A DNA stretch of 64,000 nt from Cristatella mucedo (lineage: Eukaryota > Bryozoa > Phylactolaemata > Cristatellidae), in NCBI GenBank assembly GCA_009760855.2, contig WPIO01000097.1, forward strand, positions 1,509,586-1,573,585, written 5' to 3'. Of the stretch, positions 23,690-34,938 are shown one piece after another (position 1 is the stretch's first letter; every line of letters starts with the position of its first letter). The notes below the pieces were generated by a model that was given only the letters and a program-made list of their open reading frames with translations, had not been told where the DNA came from and did no database searches. The position numbers and the translations under genes are program-made.

Positions 23690-24395
23690 ATGTCATCTAT
23701 AAGGTTCATCATTGGCTTCGCGCACGCAGAAAAACTGCATGCCCGATCCTAATCCCACTTCTAAGATCACCTTTCTCTGACTCGATAAGCTGGGTGCCGT
23801 TGGCATAGAAGTGAGGGGTGAACTTTACTTTGCTCGACAGGTACTGGATAGATGGAGAGGGGCGATGGGCTAAGGTAAGTATCCTCCGGGACGCTGCTGT
23901 GAGTGCTGCGAGGCTGCAAGGTTGCTGAGATCTGGCTATCGAAAGCCATGGGCGGAACTCAAACGGAGGGCTCCGGAAGGCTTTATCGAGTTTATTTCGT
24001 TGGCCGTCGAGCACCGCCAGCCGAGCTTGACTCATAAATATGATTTAGCTGAGAGCAGTTTTTCTCGTTCACCAGCAGGAGCTGGTGATCCAGTCCGGCC
24101 ACTACGCAGCCGTTCATTTTTCAACTGACACATTTCTGATAAATTTCGTAGCTTTCACGTTAACGTCCAAACAGCAGTCAGCTTGCAGGCTATTCGTCGA
24201 ACGCCAGCCGTTACAGAGACGCTAGCTCGAGGTCACTTCCTCCTCCTCTCTATCGGAAATCTGTTAGGGAAAGCTGCCCTGCAGCCCTTCTTTTAATATT
24301 CCTGGAGATATGTGCTGCCGACAGTGAAGTGACAGTGACCTCGAAGGAATCCTCTGTCGACTCAGTTAATCGGGTGCTCTCTCCTTTGACCGGCA
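23690..24395. other. No gene recognised
   Basis: Moderate GC with several short open frames on both strands. No domain, repeat or RNA gene recognised. Confidence 0.45.
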
Positions 24396-24399
24396 ACGT

Positions 24400-24480
24400 C
24401 GTACGCTCGAGCCCGGCCTATGTAAAGCGAATGGATAGAGAATAAGTTCTTTTGGTTTGCTATACAAATTAATTACATTT
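24400..24480 (+). repeat. SINE family S1, 3' part
   Basis: The box B-like GCTCGAGCCC, then TATGTAAAGCGAATGGATAG and TTTGCTATACAAATTAATTA, match the 3' half of S1. The 5' head is missing. Confidence 0.6.
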
Positions 24481-24484
24481 CTTT

Positions 24485-25865
24485 CAATTTTATTCATCGG
24501 AAATTAAACATTTGCCTACATTCGACGAGCCGGCGCTTGTGTGTGTATTTCTCGCCTCGTTCTCGCGCTTGCCGTCTGACAGGTTTCCAGGCCCTCGCGT
24601 CTGCTGCTGAACCGGCTTCGTTGACGCTGGGCATGCAGTTCCGACCGGCGAAGTGCTGTGTGATCTCCAGCAAAGGTGCGAAGGCCTTGTCCGGCTCAGT
24701 CACCCTGCACGGCGGGCACCTGCGACCCCCGGCAGTGCAGAGCACCGCCGGCTAATGTGTATCTGCAAATTAAATATTGTAATATATCTTTCTATATATG
24801 TATATATGTGTGTGTGTGTGTTCGCGCGTGCGTGTGTGTGTGTGTGTGTGTGTGTATTCTTGCTCTTGTGTAGCCACGCCTATAACCGACCTCAAGAAAT
24901 TGAGATTAGGATGCGGTTTCGGGAGTCTGATTGAGCTGCCGTAACGTGCCCCAAATCAACTGGGCCAAATTGCAGGGAGCGGAAGTCTGGAGTCCAAGGG
25001 TTCACTTCTATGAATCCCAAGCCCCGATCTTGCTATCGACTGACATCATCACATCTCCAGACACAGTGCCATTAAAAGAAGGCAAAACCACCGGGCTATT
25101 TGCAGTTTTCGCTCCTTCCTTGTGAATGGTTAACTATGCTGCTCATGCTAGCTAAGTTTGTGCACGTCATCCCATTTGTATTTCTCAGAAATTAACACTA
25201 GGTTTATATAAATTTTTGCTATAAAAGATGCATTTGAGCTATTTTTCAGGTATATTATTTTTCATGTAAAACAATCTATGTATGCACTTATAAAATTCTA
25301 AATTTATTAAAATATATTCATGTCAATTTCTTCCGGAAAAATCATCAAATTCCCCAAACCCTGAATTTATGCCTGAATTTCTTGCGAATCTGGTTTTTGA
25401 ATCACTAGCCCCCTAGAATTCTTGTATACATACATAGCTCTGTAGTTGGTCTTCGTTTTCTCTTTATTAATTGGGTAGGCTTTATTATGTGAGCATTTCA
25501 GTTTGTTTTGAAATACTTGCCACGAAAGTCATCAGGTACATTGCTGATTCATCAAATATATCAATATATCAAGATGTCATCAATTACATGAAGTTTTTTA
25601 TTGTTCGCGATGGCACTGCGATCAGTGCCTAGTTCCACGTTGATTGGCCTATTCGTTTGCTACGTGTGCACTTATGTGTCTTAATGCAAATTTCATGGGA
25701 GATAATCCAGAGTGCTCATATTCCTATCCCCTTTTTTTAGCAAGGCCAAAAGTCAGGCGAAGAAATCGTGTAAACATGCCACCTAACATGTAGAAGGCAT
25801 GGCAAGATGCCCACTCATCAGACAGTCAGTCTGGGCACAGAAGCTAGCTTCAGGTTCAGATTCCA
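24485..25865. other. No gene assigned; (GT)n and possible distal 3' region of the RhoGEF gene
   Basis: 24500-24755 is GC-rich with open frames on both strands (72-83 codons), unrecognised. A (GT)n tract lies at 24808-24855. A minus-strand AATAAA (plus TTTATT at 25597-25602) lies about 1.2 kb past the RhoGEF stop and could be its poly(A) signal; this is speculative. Confidence 0.35.
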
Positions 25866-25867
25866 CC

Positions 25868-26049
25868 TGGATTGGACCAGTCGTTAAGGGGTTCGTCCCC
25901 CCCCCCCCGATTGATGTCACAGTGAATAAATGTTATGGCCGAAGTCGCAGGCTCCTCGAGCTCCGTAGCATATGTGAAGCACCTGAATACAGATTAAGTT
26001 CTCTTAGTGCGCTATATACATGAATTATATATATATATATATATATATA
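25868..26049 (+). repeat. SINE family S1 with (TA)n end
   Basis: A degenerate head (CAGTCGTTAAGGGGTTCGTC, then a C run) precedes GCATATGTGAAGCACCTGAA, GTTCTCTTAGTGCGCTATAT and a TA run (26023-26049). Confidence 0.7.
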
Positions 26050-26834
26050 ATGCACGATTACAAGTGTATTGTTACAATGACACGTGAGTACGATCCTACA
26101 ACACGCAACTAGCTTGCTGCCCCCCAGCAGAGGAACCGCTTCAGCTGCCATGGCTTCGAAGAAGGATCAACACCTCTTCCGGCAAACTGGAAGAAAGCTA
26201 GGCTGCCAACCGAGAGCCGTGCCGCCAAGCCAGGCTTGGAGCGAGGCGGCGGGCGCAGCAACGGCAATACTCGACAGGGTAACGACTGTAGGACACGGCA
26301 AACGATGCGAGTCCGACCTGGCTGCAACCCTTCTGGTGGGGGGGGGGGGCAATACAGAGAGCAAAAGAGAGGGACAGTCGCGAGATCCCAAGCAAAACGT
26401 GCGTCGCCACCAATGCTGCCTGCCGGATGTGCACGCGATAGTAAGGGGTACCCTAGGCTCTGCACCGGATGTGTCGCTCGAAGGCAAGCAGCACTCCTCG
26501 CTCTTGCATCAGCTTGTGCTATAGAGTCACACTTCAGGCCAGTGAAAGAACGCTACTGATGAGGCCTAGTGGATGGGGGGGGGGGTCGGTGGAGGAGGAG
26601 CATACACACAGCACCAAATCGCTACGGCGAGTCAGCCCCGAGAGTCAGCGCCGAGCTGCTGCATGGCCAGCTGTCGAGTTAGGCAGAGGACTAAGCATCA
26701 GCGTCAGGTCGCCACTGTGACCTGGCGACTTCCGCCTGGTGAGAACGGCCAGATGCCGACATGCGATGCTCAGCTCGAGGCTAGCTAGGCACGCACCGAC
26801 ACAAAGGCGTCCGTTCAAGCTGCCGGTCGGTCGG

Positions 26835-27382
26835 TCACACTTCGCTGTCGTCCTCGCTGCACAGCAGCGCGGCCACGGCATCGGTCTCCGGCAGGCGCTG
26901 ACTCCACTGGGGCAAGCTAGCACCGAGCTGCCAGCCGCTGCTGCTGCCATGACAGCCCAACACGTCGGAGCCGGCGGCAGCAGCCTCGACGGAGGCAGCC
27001 GGCCGCACCGGAGACAGGCCGCCGTGCCCAGTGGTTGCTCCGGGCGAGGCTGCTGACTCGGCGGCTGCGTCACCTTCGATGGTGAAGCGAACGCCCGCCG
27101 AGCGCTGGCTAACGTGCATATCTTGGGCAACGGCCGAGCAGCCATCGCTCAGTGCCTGGCCACCGCCCGACTCGGAAGGCACTCTCTGTCCACGATTCGA
27201 CGACCCGCCGTGCAAGCTGCTCTCACCACATGATTCGATGACACATCGACTCGATGCAGGCTGGCAGGAGTAAATTTCGCTACCGCCGAGGGCACCGTAC
27301 TCGGCCGACAGCAGCAAGAGCTTCGATGCACCATACTCCGCTTCCCGTTTAGATTCGTTCTTCGAATCGCACGAAACGTCAC
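26835..27382 (-). CDS. ARHGEF11/12-like: RhoGEF exon 13: C-terminal tail and stop
   Basis: It adds 181 residues of Ser/Gly/Ala-rich, probably disordered tail. A less simple island is SQRSAGVRFTIEG. The protein ends LLCSEDDSEV followed by TGA at 26835. The last four residues, DSEV, fit a class I PDZ ligand (S/T at -2, hydrophobic at 0). The acceptor is TTTGCTGTAG; intron 12 is 118 bases. The 3' untranslated end is not defined. One candidate AATAAA lies near 25600, with SINE S1 in between. Confidence 0.78.
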
Positions 27383-27501
27383 CTACAGCAAATAGTGGCC
27401 AACATCAGCCAATCGTACTTAAGAGAATGCCAGCAGAAAATGACATAGTCGAAGTGAACAGCAGCCAAACTTTGAAAGGAAAAAGAGTGCAAAAAAGCGA
27501 C

Positions 27502-27799
27502 CTAGTCGAGCTTCCAGCACACCTTGCATCTGTGACACTGAGTCGCTGACGATCGAGGCGGATGATGCATTGGCGACACGTTCGCAACCAGCAGACGCAG
27601 AATCGCTGGACGAGCTGGGGCTCGAGGGACGACTGCCGTTGAACTCTCTCGTGCTTGCAGCGTGAGTGCTTGCTCGGGGAGGTGTCATCCTGACGGGAGA
27701 CTCTGCTCGGTTGTCAGCATTGAGGCAAAGTATCCGGTTGGCTCGCCTTAGCTGGTCACGTAAGCGCTCTACCTCTGCATCCTTCTCGACCACCACATC
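27502..27799 (-). CDS. ARHGEF11/12-like: RhoGEF exon 12: coiled-coil end and Ser-rich region
   Basis: It encodes DVVVEKDAEVERLRDQLRRA, a coiled coil that continues the heptads of exon 11. A Ser/Pro/Arg-rich tract follows (SPVRMTPPRASTHAAS, RPSSPSSSSDSASAG), with several SP/TP sites that could be phosphorylated, and then SQMQGVLEARL. The acceptor is AATCGTTCTAG and the donor CGACTAG|GTCGCT. It ends with one base of a Gly codon. Confidence 0.82.
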
Positions 27800-27855
27800 C
27801 TAGAACGATTGTTACTCAACGCTTTTTTGCTCACGCAAATGCAGATGCGCTGAGC

Positions 27856-28332
27856 TTGGATTCATCCACGTTTCAGCAAACAGCACAGATCCACGAGGCA
27901 GAAAGAGTACCAGTTGTACAGGAACATTGTCACAATAGGACATTAAACTACAATCCAATTAATAATCTTGCTCTGATGCAAACACATTACAAACTAGCTA
28001 CCCTACCAAGAGGACTATCATTCTTCCAGTCTATACAAATGGATAATGTGGTAGGTGGGCTTATAGTTGCTATGTCCAGATTCGCTGAACTACAAAACCC
28101 TCATACGTCCAATGGAATATCGCTTGAATTAGTTGGAATCTGTTCCTTAGTAGAAATTCTGAATCTCATACCAGTGTTCTATTGCCATCACTCTCTGTCG
28201 GGCCATCCAGTCTTATTCAGATTATGCAAGAGACGGGATGTATATGCCTTACTCGATGAAGTGAGTTTTTACCAAGCAATTCCAATAGGCCATCAGACCA
28301 ATACTTGTGAGCTGGACTCTACCATTTCCTAG
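27856..28332 (+). other. Antisense open frame of 158 codons in intron 11, unrecognised
   Basis: An ATG-started frame on the strand opposite the RhoGEF gene, running to a stop at 28332, in AT-richer sequence than the surrounding exons. The protein has no recognised motif (segments such as SRFAELQNPHTSNGISLELV). I see no matching repeat. It is long for chance but unsupported otherwise. Confidence 0.25.
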
Positions 28333-29499
28333 CCAGTCTTGCTTCTGCCTTTTTGGTAACTCCCCAGTCGAAAAGATAGTGGCTTAATAACTAGTGGCCA
28401 ACATAGAAATGAATGGCTTCTCAGTAAATGAACCTTAAGGATCCATCTCTGAATTTCAAGGTCCGCCAGGTCTCAAATCCAAGATACCTTTTGCTTATTT
28501 GCTACGGCAGCTAGCAATGAGCTAGCTCATACCTATTCCACAATTCTTACACGACGACTAGTTCTCATGTTTTCCTTGCCGTGTGCAACTGTATGCACAG
28601 TAATAGGCCTTGAGGCTTTATGTGCACTGACAAAGTCTCCAGACAAACTTGCACTTTCCTTTAATGTGTGCTGATTTAAAGGTATATATAAGTAGATGTC
28701 ATCCTCGTACACACTCGGAATAGAACAGGCCAAAATACTAGCAACCAACAGGGGCTCCGGCAAGCTTGACATAAAGACACAGGCAAACGGCAAGGTAGCT
28801 TTAAAAACCACGGGTTACTCTAGAAAATTGCTCACATACAAAGACCAACCTAATTTGAGCACAGAGAACGACCGAATGTCGTCAAAACAGTGGATTTTTC
28901 TGACCGGCCTCCCACAAAATAAGCCGGTAAGCTCGGCTCCCAATAGCAAACCAGATGCTTCACAATAGTTAGGAGTAGAGCCAAGATTCAAAGATCGGTA
29001 ACATTCAGATGAGTTTGTGACTAAAATCCTCACAATCACTGAGCCCTAGTTCACATGGGGGCCATGTTTTGGCTTCGCGGAGAGTTACAATTTGTTTGGG
29101 ATGGCTATACAGCAAGCCGGCCAAAGTCATCCCTGACGCAACTTGTATTTTTTGTAGTAAGTGCAATGGCATGAGCACGCACGCACACGAGCACGCACGA
29201 ATACACACACATAACAGCAACGAGCTTTTCCCAAGTCTGTGGTCTTGGTCTAATGCATCTTACAGCAGGCGAAGGCTAATACGTATCAGGCCCATACTTA
29301 AAAGGTTTTCCGAGGTTTCTGCATGCGACGTAGCTACCTCAATAAGGTCTAGCAAATAGAGCTCATCTCCTGAAGACCGTATACCATTATCTCTGCGGTC
29401 TTCACTAGCAGGCCAACTTAGCCCTGCCATAACCGAGATTTGTAATGCTTCTTTGGGAAAAGGGGTCATCCCAAGTCCTTCAATCGGTAAATCGGTAGA
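28333..29499. other. Intron 11, unassigned part
   Basis: A minus-strand frame at 28533-28811 contains EDDIYLYIPL, faintly like a reverse-transcriptase D-D motif, but the context does not support it. No gene recognised. Confidence 0.35.
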
Positions 29500-31085
29500 C
29501 AATTCGGCAATCGGTAGACCCATACTTAAAAAGCCTGGATTGGATACAGAGGTCCTTACAAACTATCGCCCAGTTTCCCTTCTTGCTTTCTTGTCAAGGA
29601 TTCTTGAAAAAATTGTTGCTAAGCAGCTGGTTGAACAGATTAAAAAGAATGAAATGAGAAACATTTCAATCAGGGTTCAAGAGGCAGCATTCCACTGAAA
29701 CTGCTCTCCTCCGTGTTAACAATGACATTCTACGTGGCAACTATGACGGGAATGTCACTGCCCTAGCTCTGCTAGATCTGTCAGCTGCCTTCGACACCAT
29801 TGATCACGATGTTCTACTTGAACGATTGAGAACAACGATCGGTCTGGCAGACGAAGCACTGGCATGGTTTAAGTCGTACTTGTCTGATCGTGTTCAATTC
29901 GTGTCGTGTGGGGGGGTCAGGTCTCACACACGAGACCGGTCACCTGTGGAGTCTCTCAAGGGTCTGTACTCGGTCCCTTGCTGTTCTCCATGTATACTCA
30001 AGCTCTGGGAAAAGTGATTAAGACCCACGGAATAGGATATCACTTTTATGCTGACGATACTCAGCTGTATTTGTCATTCAAACCGTCGGGAATCTGCTGC
30101 AGCAACTAAGAAACTGAATGCTTGCCTTGCCGACATTCGATCCTGGGTGTCGGAAAACTTCTTGAAACTAAATGACGATAAAACCAAACTGCTGCTCATA
30201 GGACACCCCTAAAGTGGGGCTGGATTAAAAGGCTTTGCTCTCCTAATAGGTGATGCTATCGTGCGACCATCACCAAGCGCTCGAAATGTAGGTGTCGTTT
30301 TCGACAGCTGCCTCAATTTCAAAAGCTTCATTCAGAAGACTGCTTCTACAGCTAGCCATCACGTCTGATCCCTATCCAAGATTAGGAGCTGTCTTCCACA
30401 GTGGCTAGCAAAAAGTTTAACTACCTCCTTAGTTCTGTCTCGGCTTGATTATTGCTATTCCCTTTTGGTTGGGCTACCAAAGAAAGCGACTAGGCCACTG
30501 CAGCGGACTATGAATATGGCTGCAAGTCCCAGAGGTTTGACCACGTGTCTCCTTTGCTGAAAGAGCTACGATGATTGCCGGTTGAGCAACGGATACAGAG
30601 CAAAGTTCTTACACTGACCCACAAGGCCAGCCACGGCTTGGCGCCTTCATACCTAGCTGAACTGCTACACCAGTTTCAGCCTGTTCGCGCTCTCAGGTCC
30701 TGTGTGGACAATAAATGAGTTGTCCCATTCCTCCACTTAAAGACAGTTGGCGACAGAAGCTTTAGCTCTGCAGGTCCGAGACTGTGGAACTCGCTTCTAC
30801 AACTCTTACTACAACTACTCTTCTGCTGCCGACTATGGCTCATCGTTTTCAGCGGCCCTGAGCTGCTACTTCCATGCTACTCACTACCTCAACTGCTCTC
30901 CTGACTCTGCTATGCTTCCCACTTTCTCTTTGTTGGGTGAGACGAAGTCTGTTGGCTCCCAATTGCGTACCGAAAGCCACTTAGGCTGTGAGTGCGCTAT
31001 ACAAAAACTCTCCTGCGTAACACCCACATGGTCTTTGTGACTTTGTGGAGCTACAGACGGAGATACATTACATTACATTACCAGG
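29500..31085 (+). repeat. LINE family B, longest copy
   Basis: Reverse-transcriptase motifs in order, with frameshifts: LTNYRPVSLLAFLSRILEKI; then, in another frame, LDLSAAFDTIDHDVLLERL; GVSQGSVLGPLLFSMYTQAL; YHFYADDTQLYLSFKPS; and the C-terminal ELL..FQPVRALRSC region. The 3' end reads GTGGAGCTACAGACGGAGAT and ends in ACATT repeats at about 31085. It is the reference copy of family B here (CR1/L2/Jockey-type). Confidence 0.88.
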
Positions 31086-31089
31086 AACA

Positions 31090-31923
31090 ATTCAATAAGG
31101 AAGCACCCAGATGAAAGGCCTAAACTGATATAGCCTAGACTGATCCGCGATCGAGCACATGGTTATTGCCTGGTGTAACTTGCAGTCAGAACTACTGTAA
31201 ACCGTCTCGTGGTGAACTCACTGAAGAAATTTGACGTCCCTACAAATCTCGCAGTGCTGAGTTGCTCGCCTCATTACTGGCAATAATGAGTTACTTGGAT
31301 TCAGAACCCCCACTTCGTAAAGCCATTGCCCCCAGCCCTCCCCATTGTAAGCAACTTCTCGTTGAAAGAATTTAAAAGTACGATTAAAAGTATCTTTTTG
31401 ATCTGTCTACTGAGATAATACACTTAGTTCAGTCACCAGTAGCTAAGACTTTTGCCTTTTGCCATTAGCAGTGCCTTTTCAGGAGTTATTGTTTTATGGT
31501 TTTGATATGAGTGAATACTCTCTGGAATTTTCACGGGTTACACTTTGGTATGTGTGAAAAGGCTGAAAATGCTGACGTTCATATGAAAAGCGATGTGTTT
31601 GCAACATGCCGAGAGCGGCTCATTTTGTGTGGCTTTGGTGTACAAGTCTATTAATTATTCATTTATTCATTAGTACTCTGAGCTCACGGGTTATAAGTGA
31701 CGCAGGCAAAGTTCTCAAGGCGAGAACAAAGTAATGAATGGACTCTTACTAGTATGTAATAGCCAAAAGACAATGCAGCTTATCTTTAAGCCACACAAAG
31801 AATCATCGACCTGGAATAATAAAAAAAAAGAAGAAGGCAGTAGGCTGGAGAGCATAGCACGATGAGATCAAAGGAAAACCCGAGACAAGGTAAAGGCAAA
31901 CTATAGGAGCAAGCAGAGCATAC
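31090..31923. other. Intron 11, unassigned part
   Basis: No repeat or coding sequence recognised apart from a possible S1-like head fragment near 31255-31330 (GCTGAGTTGCTCGCC). Confidence 0.4.
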
Positions 31924-32109
31924 CAGAATCATTTCCAGCCGCTTATTGAGACTTGCCATGACCACGGTCATTTGTTGGCCATTGTCGATAGGATCAACAT
32001 GAGACCTTGGTGCAGTAGATACAGATTGCAGCATGTCTGTCACCTGCACCAGCTCTCGCATTGCAGCAAGAACCAGCACCCTGAGATCACGCTCCTGCTC
32101 ATTGGCTGC
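31924..32109 (-). CDS. ARHGEF11/12-like: RhoGEF exon 11: helical C-terminal segment
   Basis: Sixty-two codons, phase 0 at both ends. It encodes AANEQERDLRVLVLAAMREL and VQVTDMLQSV, then a short loop (STAPRSHVDPIDNGQ) and QMTVVMASLNKRLEMIL. Helical and leucine-rich; no named domain. The acceptor is ACCTTTGTAG and the donor ATTCTG|GTATGC. Confidence 0.83.
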
Positions 32110-32445
32110 CTACAAAGGTGAAAGCACCACATCTTGCTCGCTACCTCTGCACAGCCACGATGGCTAGGCGAAATTTTAACACAGGAGTTTTGCTGCACAA
32201 AATAATGCCGATCTGTGAGGGCATTTGGGCTAATTCGTGCATGATAAGAATATGCAATATCCCGGCTTGTGGAATCGCCATGTCTAGACAACGACAGAAC
32301 CATGCAATTTACTTGTGCCAGTTTCCAGCTGCAGCAGAAGCAGCAGATTGCTTAGGCTTGGGTAGGTGGCCCACCCTGACGATATGACGTTTGAGCAGGA
32401 TTAAGGAACAGCCAATCCAGTGTATGCATTGCCGCCGGGTCTCAC

Positions 32446-32558
32446 CTCCAAGTGCAGGCCTTGGCACTCGTGTGACGTCAGCTTCAAGGCGCTGGCTATC
32501 AACTGCTTTTTCTCCTCAGTAGCTCTGAGAATCAGCTCGTCCTTTTCATACAACAACT
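32446..32558 (-). CDS. ARHGEF11/12-like: RhoGEF exon 10: coiled-coil segment
   Basis: It encodes LLYEKDELILRATEEKKQLI then ASALKLTSHECQGLHLE: a charged, leucine-spaced helix likely to form coiled coil. Rho GEFs of this class often oligomerise through C-terminal helices. The acceptor is TTGTTTCTAG and the donor GAG|GTGAGA. It starts with two bases and ends in phase 0. Confidence 0.83.
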
Positions 32559-32639
32559 CTAGAAACAAGAGGGCACTTACACAGTCCAACAACTTTAACA
32601 AAAAAAACGTGTGTTAACACGTGCTGTGAATATCACTCG

Positions 32640-32765
32640 GGCTTCAGCAAGGGGTACCGTGCTAGAAGTTCATGACACTGTTCATAGGTTTGAGTCCCGC
32701 AGAAGGTAATTTCTGTATTGCCCCATTGCAAGCAAGAACCAATCTGCAAATGCTATTTGTTCTGG
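32640..32765 (+). repeat. Possible SINE S2-like fragment
   Basis: The piece AGCAAGGGGTACCGTGCTAG and the box B-like GGTTTGAGTCCCGCAGAAGG are followed by TATTGCCCCATTGCAAGC. The layout is that of S2 with many changes. Confidence 0.4.
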
Positions 32766-32863
32766 CCTTATATTATGGGGGTGGTAAACTTAACTTTTTT
32801 TAAGCATTGCTAGGCAACTGACGGGTCGTTCATGGATGGCAAATGGCTACTCCTCCTCCAAGA

Positions 32864-32937
32864 CAGTGACCGAGACAGAGAGACCGAGACAGAGAGACCG
32901 AGACAGAGATAGACAGACCGAGACAGACAGAAAGGGC
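32864..32937. repeat. Imperfect GACCGAGACAGAGA tandem repeat
   Basis: About five imperfect copies of a 14-base purine-rich unit in intron 9. Confidence 0.85.
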
Positions 32938-33289
32938 TGCTTACTTTGTCTAGCTGAGCCTTAAGCAGTCCCCAGCCGGGTTCATGGTTACCACATGGCT
33001 CGAAACTCAATTCATCAATGACTATGAAGCTCAGCATATTCACAGCTGGTTCGGCATTGGCAAGAAATTGGGGCTCGTGCTCTTACTTGCAGCCTGACGA
33101 GGCATGCGCAACCTAATTTCTTCTTACTTTCTTGCAGAATGAGCAATAACAACGACAGCCCATGCAGCATCCTAAAAGATACCTACTAAACCCGGTCGGC
33201 TTTAGCACATTATTTCGAAGTAAGGATGGCCTGCTCGGCCGGCATCACGTCTGTCAGCGGTGTTGCTGCAGACAGCCCCAGTGGAATCC

Positions 33290-33471
33290 TAACCACACAT
33301 GCATGCCGTCCCTATGCATGTCACCCCTAACCATGTTATTCTTGTTGTTTATTGAGCATGCTTCCACTAACCATTCGATCGTGCTTCCTTTGTAGCAAGC
33401 GTAAAGCACCTAGAAAGAGATTGAGTTCTCTGAGGGCGCTTTATCAAATGTATTATTATTATTATTATTAA
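33290..33471 (+). repeat. LINE family A 3' end
   Basis: The 3' untranslated block (CACCCCTAACCATGTTATTC, TTCGATCGTGCTTCC), then GCACCTAGAAAGAGATTGAG and (ATT)n. Confidence 0.85.
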
Positions 33472-33530
33472 TCCTGAATGTCTGAGCAGGGCTTCCGATG
33501 CTGCTGGATCAAGGGCAGGAACTCGATTAA

Positions 33531-33647
33531 GCTGGTTTGGTCTAGCGGTTAAGGTGCTCGCCCCGACCAAGGTCTGACTGAGGTCGTGGGCTCGAGCCCC
33601 GAGGCATATGTGAAGCGCCTGAATAGAGATTAAGTTCTCTTGGGGTG

Positions 33648-33727
<80 letters not shown>
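33531..33727 (+). repeat. SINE family S1 with long (TA)n tail
   Basis: A complete copy: head GGTCTAGCGGTTAAGGTGCT, box B GGGCTCGAGCCCC, then GTGAAGCGCCTGAATAGAGA and GTTCTCTTGGGGTGCTATA. A run of about 38 TA units (33650-33727) follows. It is nearly identical to the minus-strand copy at 47057-47194, so both look young. Confidence 0.88.
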
Positions 33728-33729
<2 letters not shown>

Positions 33730-33734
33730 AGGGG

Positions 33735-34930
33735 AAGGCTAACTTCTACAGGAGATGGCCAAGCCTTGACCTTGCCTTAGCCATTAAGCCATTTAATCAT
33801 AGCAGGTGGTCATTCTGGAGGCATGCTTCCGGCTTAGGAGAGGAGAGCTGAAGCAGCTGCCAAAGGCAATGCTGAGCCGACTGCTGGCAGCAGCTACAGG
33901 CAATGCCAACTCAATGAGTGATTGCTGAGGGGGAAGCATACCGACCAGAAGAACGACAGGCTTTAACTGTACTCAATGGCTCACATTACCAATGCACTAC
34001 AGTAGGAGCAAGGGGTAGCTGAAAGACTTTGGCCTATAGGGATTTGCAGTCAGGTAGCACGTGACCCTAAAGACTACCGGCGGCCTGCTCTGAGGGTGCT
34101 GGGATGAGGGCAGCAGCAGTCTTTCGGCATGTATTGCCCCCGGGGAAGCACTGCTGCTGCTGCTGCTGCTGTCGGCCTCGGTAGCCTTCAGAATAAGCCA
34201 TGTGGGTTGAGAGACTAAGTCGTATCTCCTGCCAGCAGCCTGCAGCACTCAACTGCTCTGCAGTGTCTCCCCAATGAGACAGACGTGCCACTCACTGATC
34301 CCGCAAACTACCTCCACAGAACATCACCACTGAGGCAAACACCTGCTGCTTCAATTGAAGCGACTCGAAGAATGATGGCGTGATTCACAGAAGATCTGAA
34401 GGATCACTATGTAGATCTGAGTGATCCTTCGGCCACGAATGAGCCCTTGGCCAAGCAGACCCCCTTCGGCCTCCACCACATGTGTTGGATGCCTTAGCTG
34501 CATGCCACTCCAGCTGGCACACCGGCTACATCTTCGAGATCGAGCGGCCGGCTGTGATCTGCCCGGGTCCTGGTCCTGCCTCAACATTGACCTGCCTATC
34601 ATAAGATATCACCCACAAGGAAGATGCTTTATGCCAAGCCCAGCATAGTCCGTGAGAACCACACGAGACAAGAGTACACAGTCAATGTTAGCTGGAGGAG
34701 TTGATACATTGAAGGCCAAGAAAACTCCGAGTGTGGACAAACTCCAGAAGAGAAAGCTCTGAGATGACTACTAATGCCCGATGCTGACCTACGACACATG
34801 CGCGCATGCTCCATCATATGCCAAATGATGGTTGCACTCAGAGGTAAGGCAAAACTTGCTGATGCATATAATCCAACGACTCGGTCAAAAGTATCAACAT
34901 CTCATTGCTAAAGAGGCTATCTGAGCATTG
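33735..34930. other. Intron 9, unassigned part
   Basis: It includes a (CTG)n stretch (34150-34170) and open frames on both strands around 34000-34600. None joins in phase with exons 9 and 10. Confidence 0.4.
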
Positions 34931-34938
34931 AGATAGAA

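Noticed and set aside
28533-28811. Reverse transcriptase from the EDDIYLYIP motif
   Set aside because: The motif alone is weak and neighbouring RT motifs are absent in any frame.
32942-33043. Minus-strand frame with an acceptor-like CCAG and a donor-like AAAGTAAGC between exons 9 and 10
   Set aside because: It would end in phase 0, while exon 10 needs one preceding base. Exon 9 already joins exon 10 in phase, and the peptide resembles nothing in the family.
33997-34300. Minus-strand frames around the CTG run as an extra exon in intron 9
   Set aside because: Frames are driven by the CAG/CTG repeat and no pair of splice sites matches the exon 9 and 10 phases convincingly.
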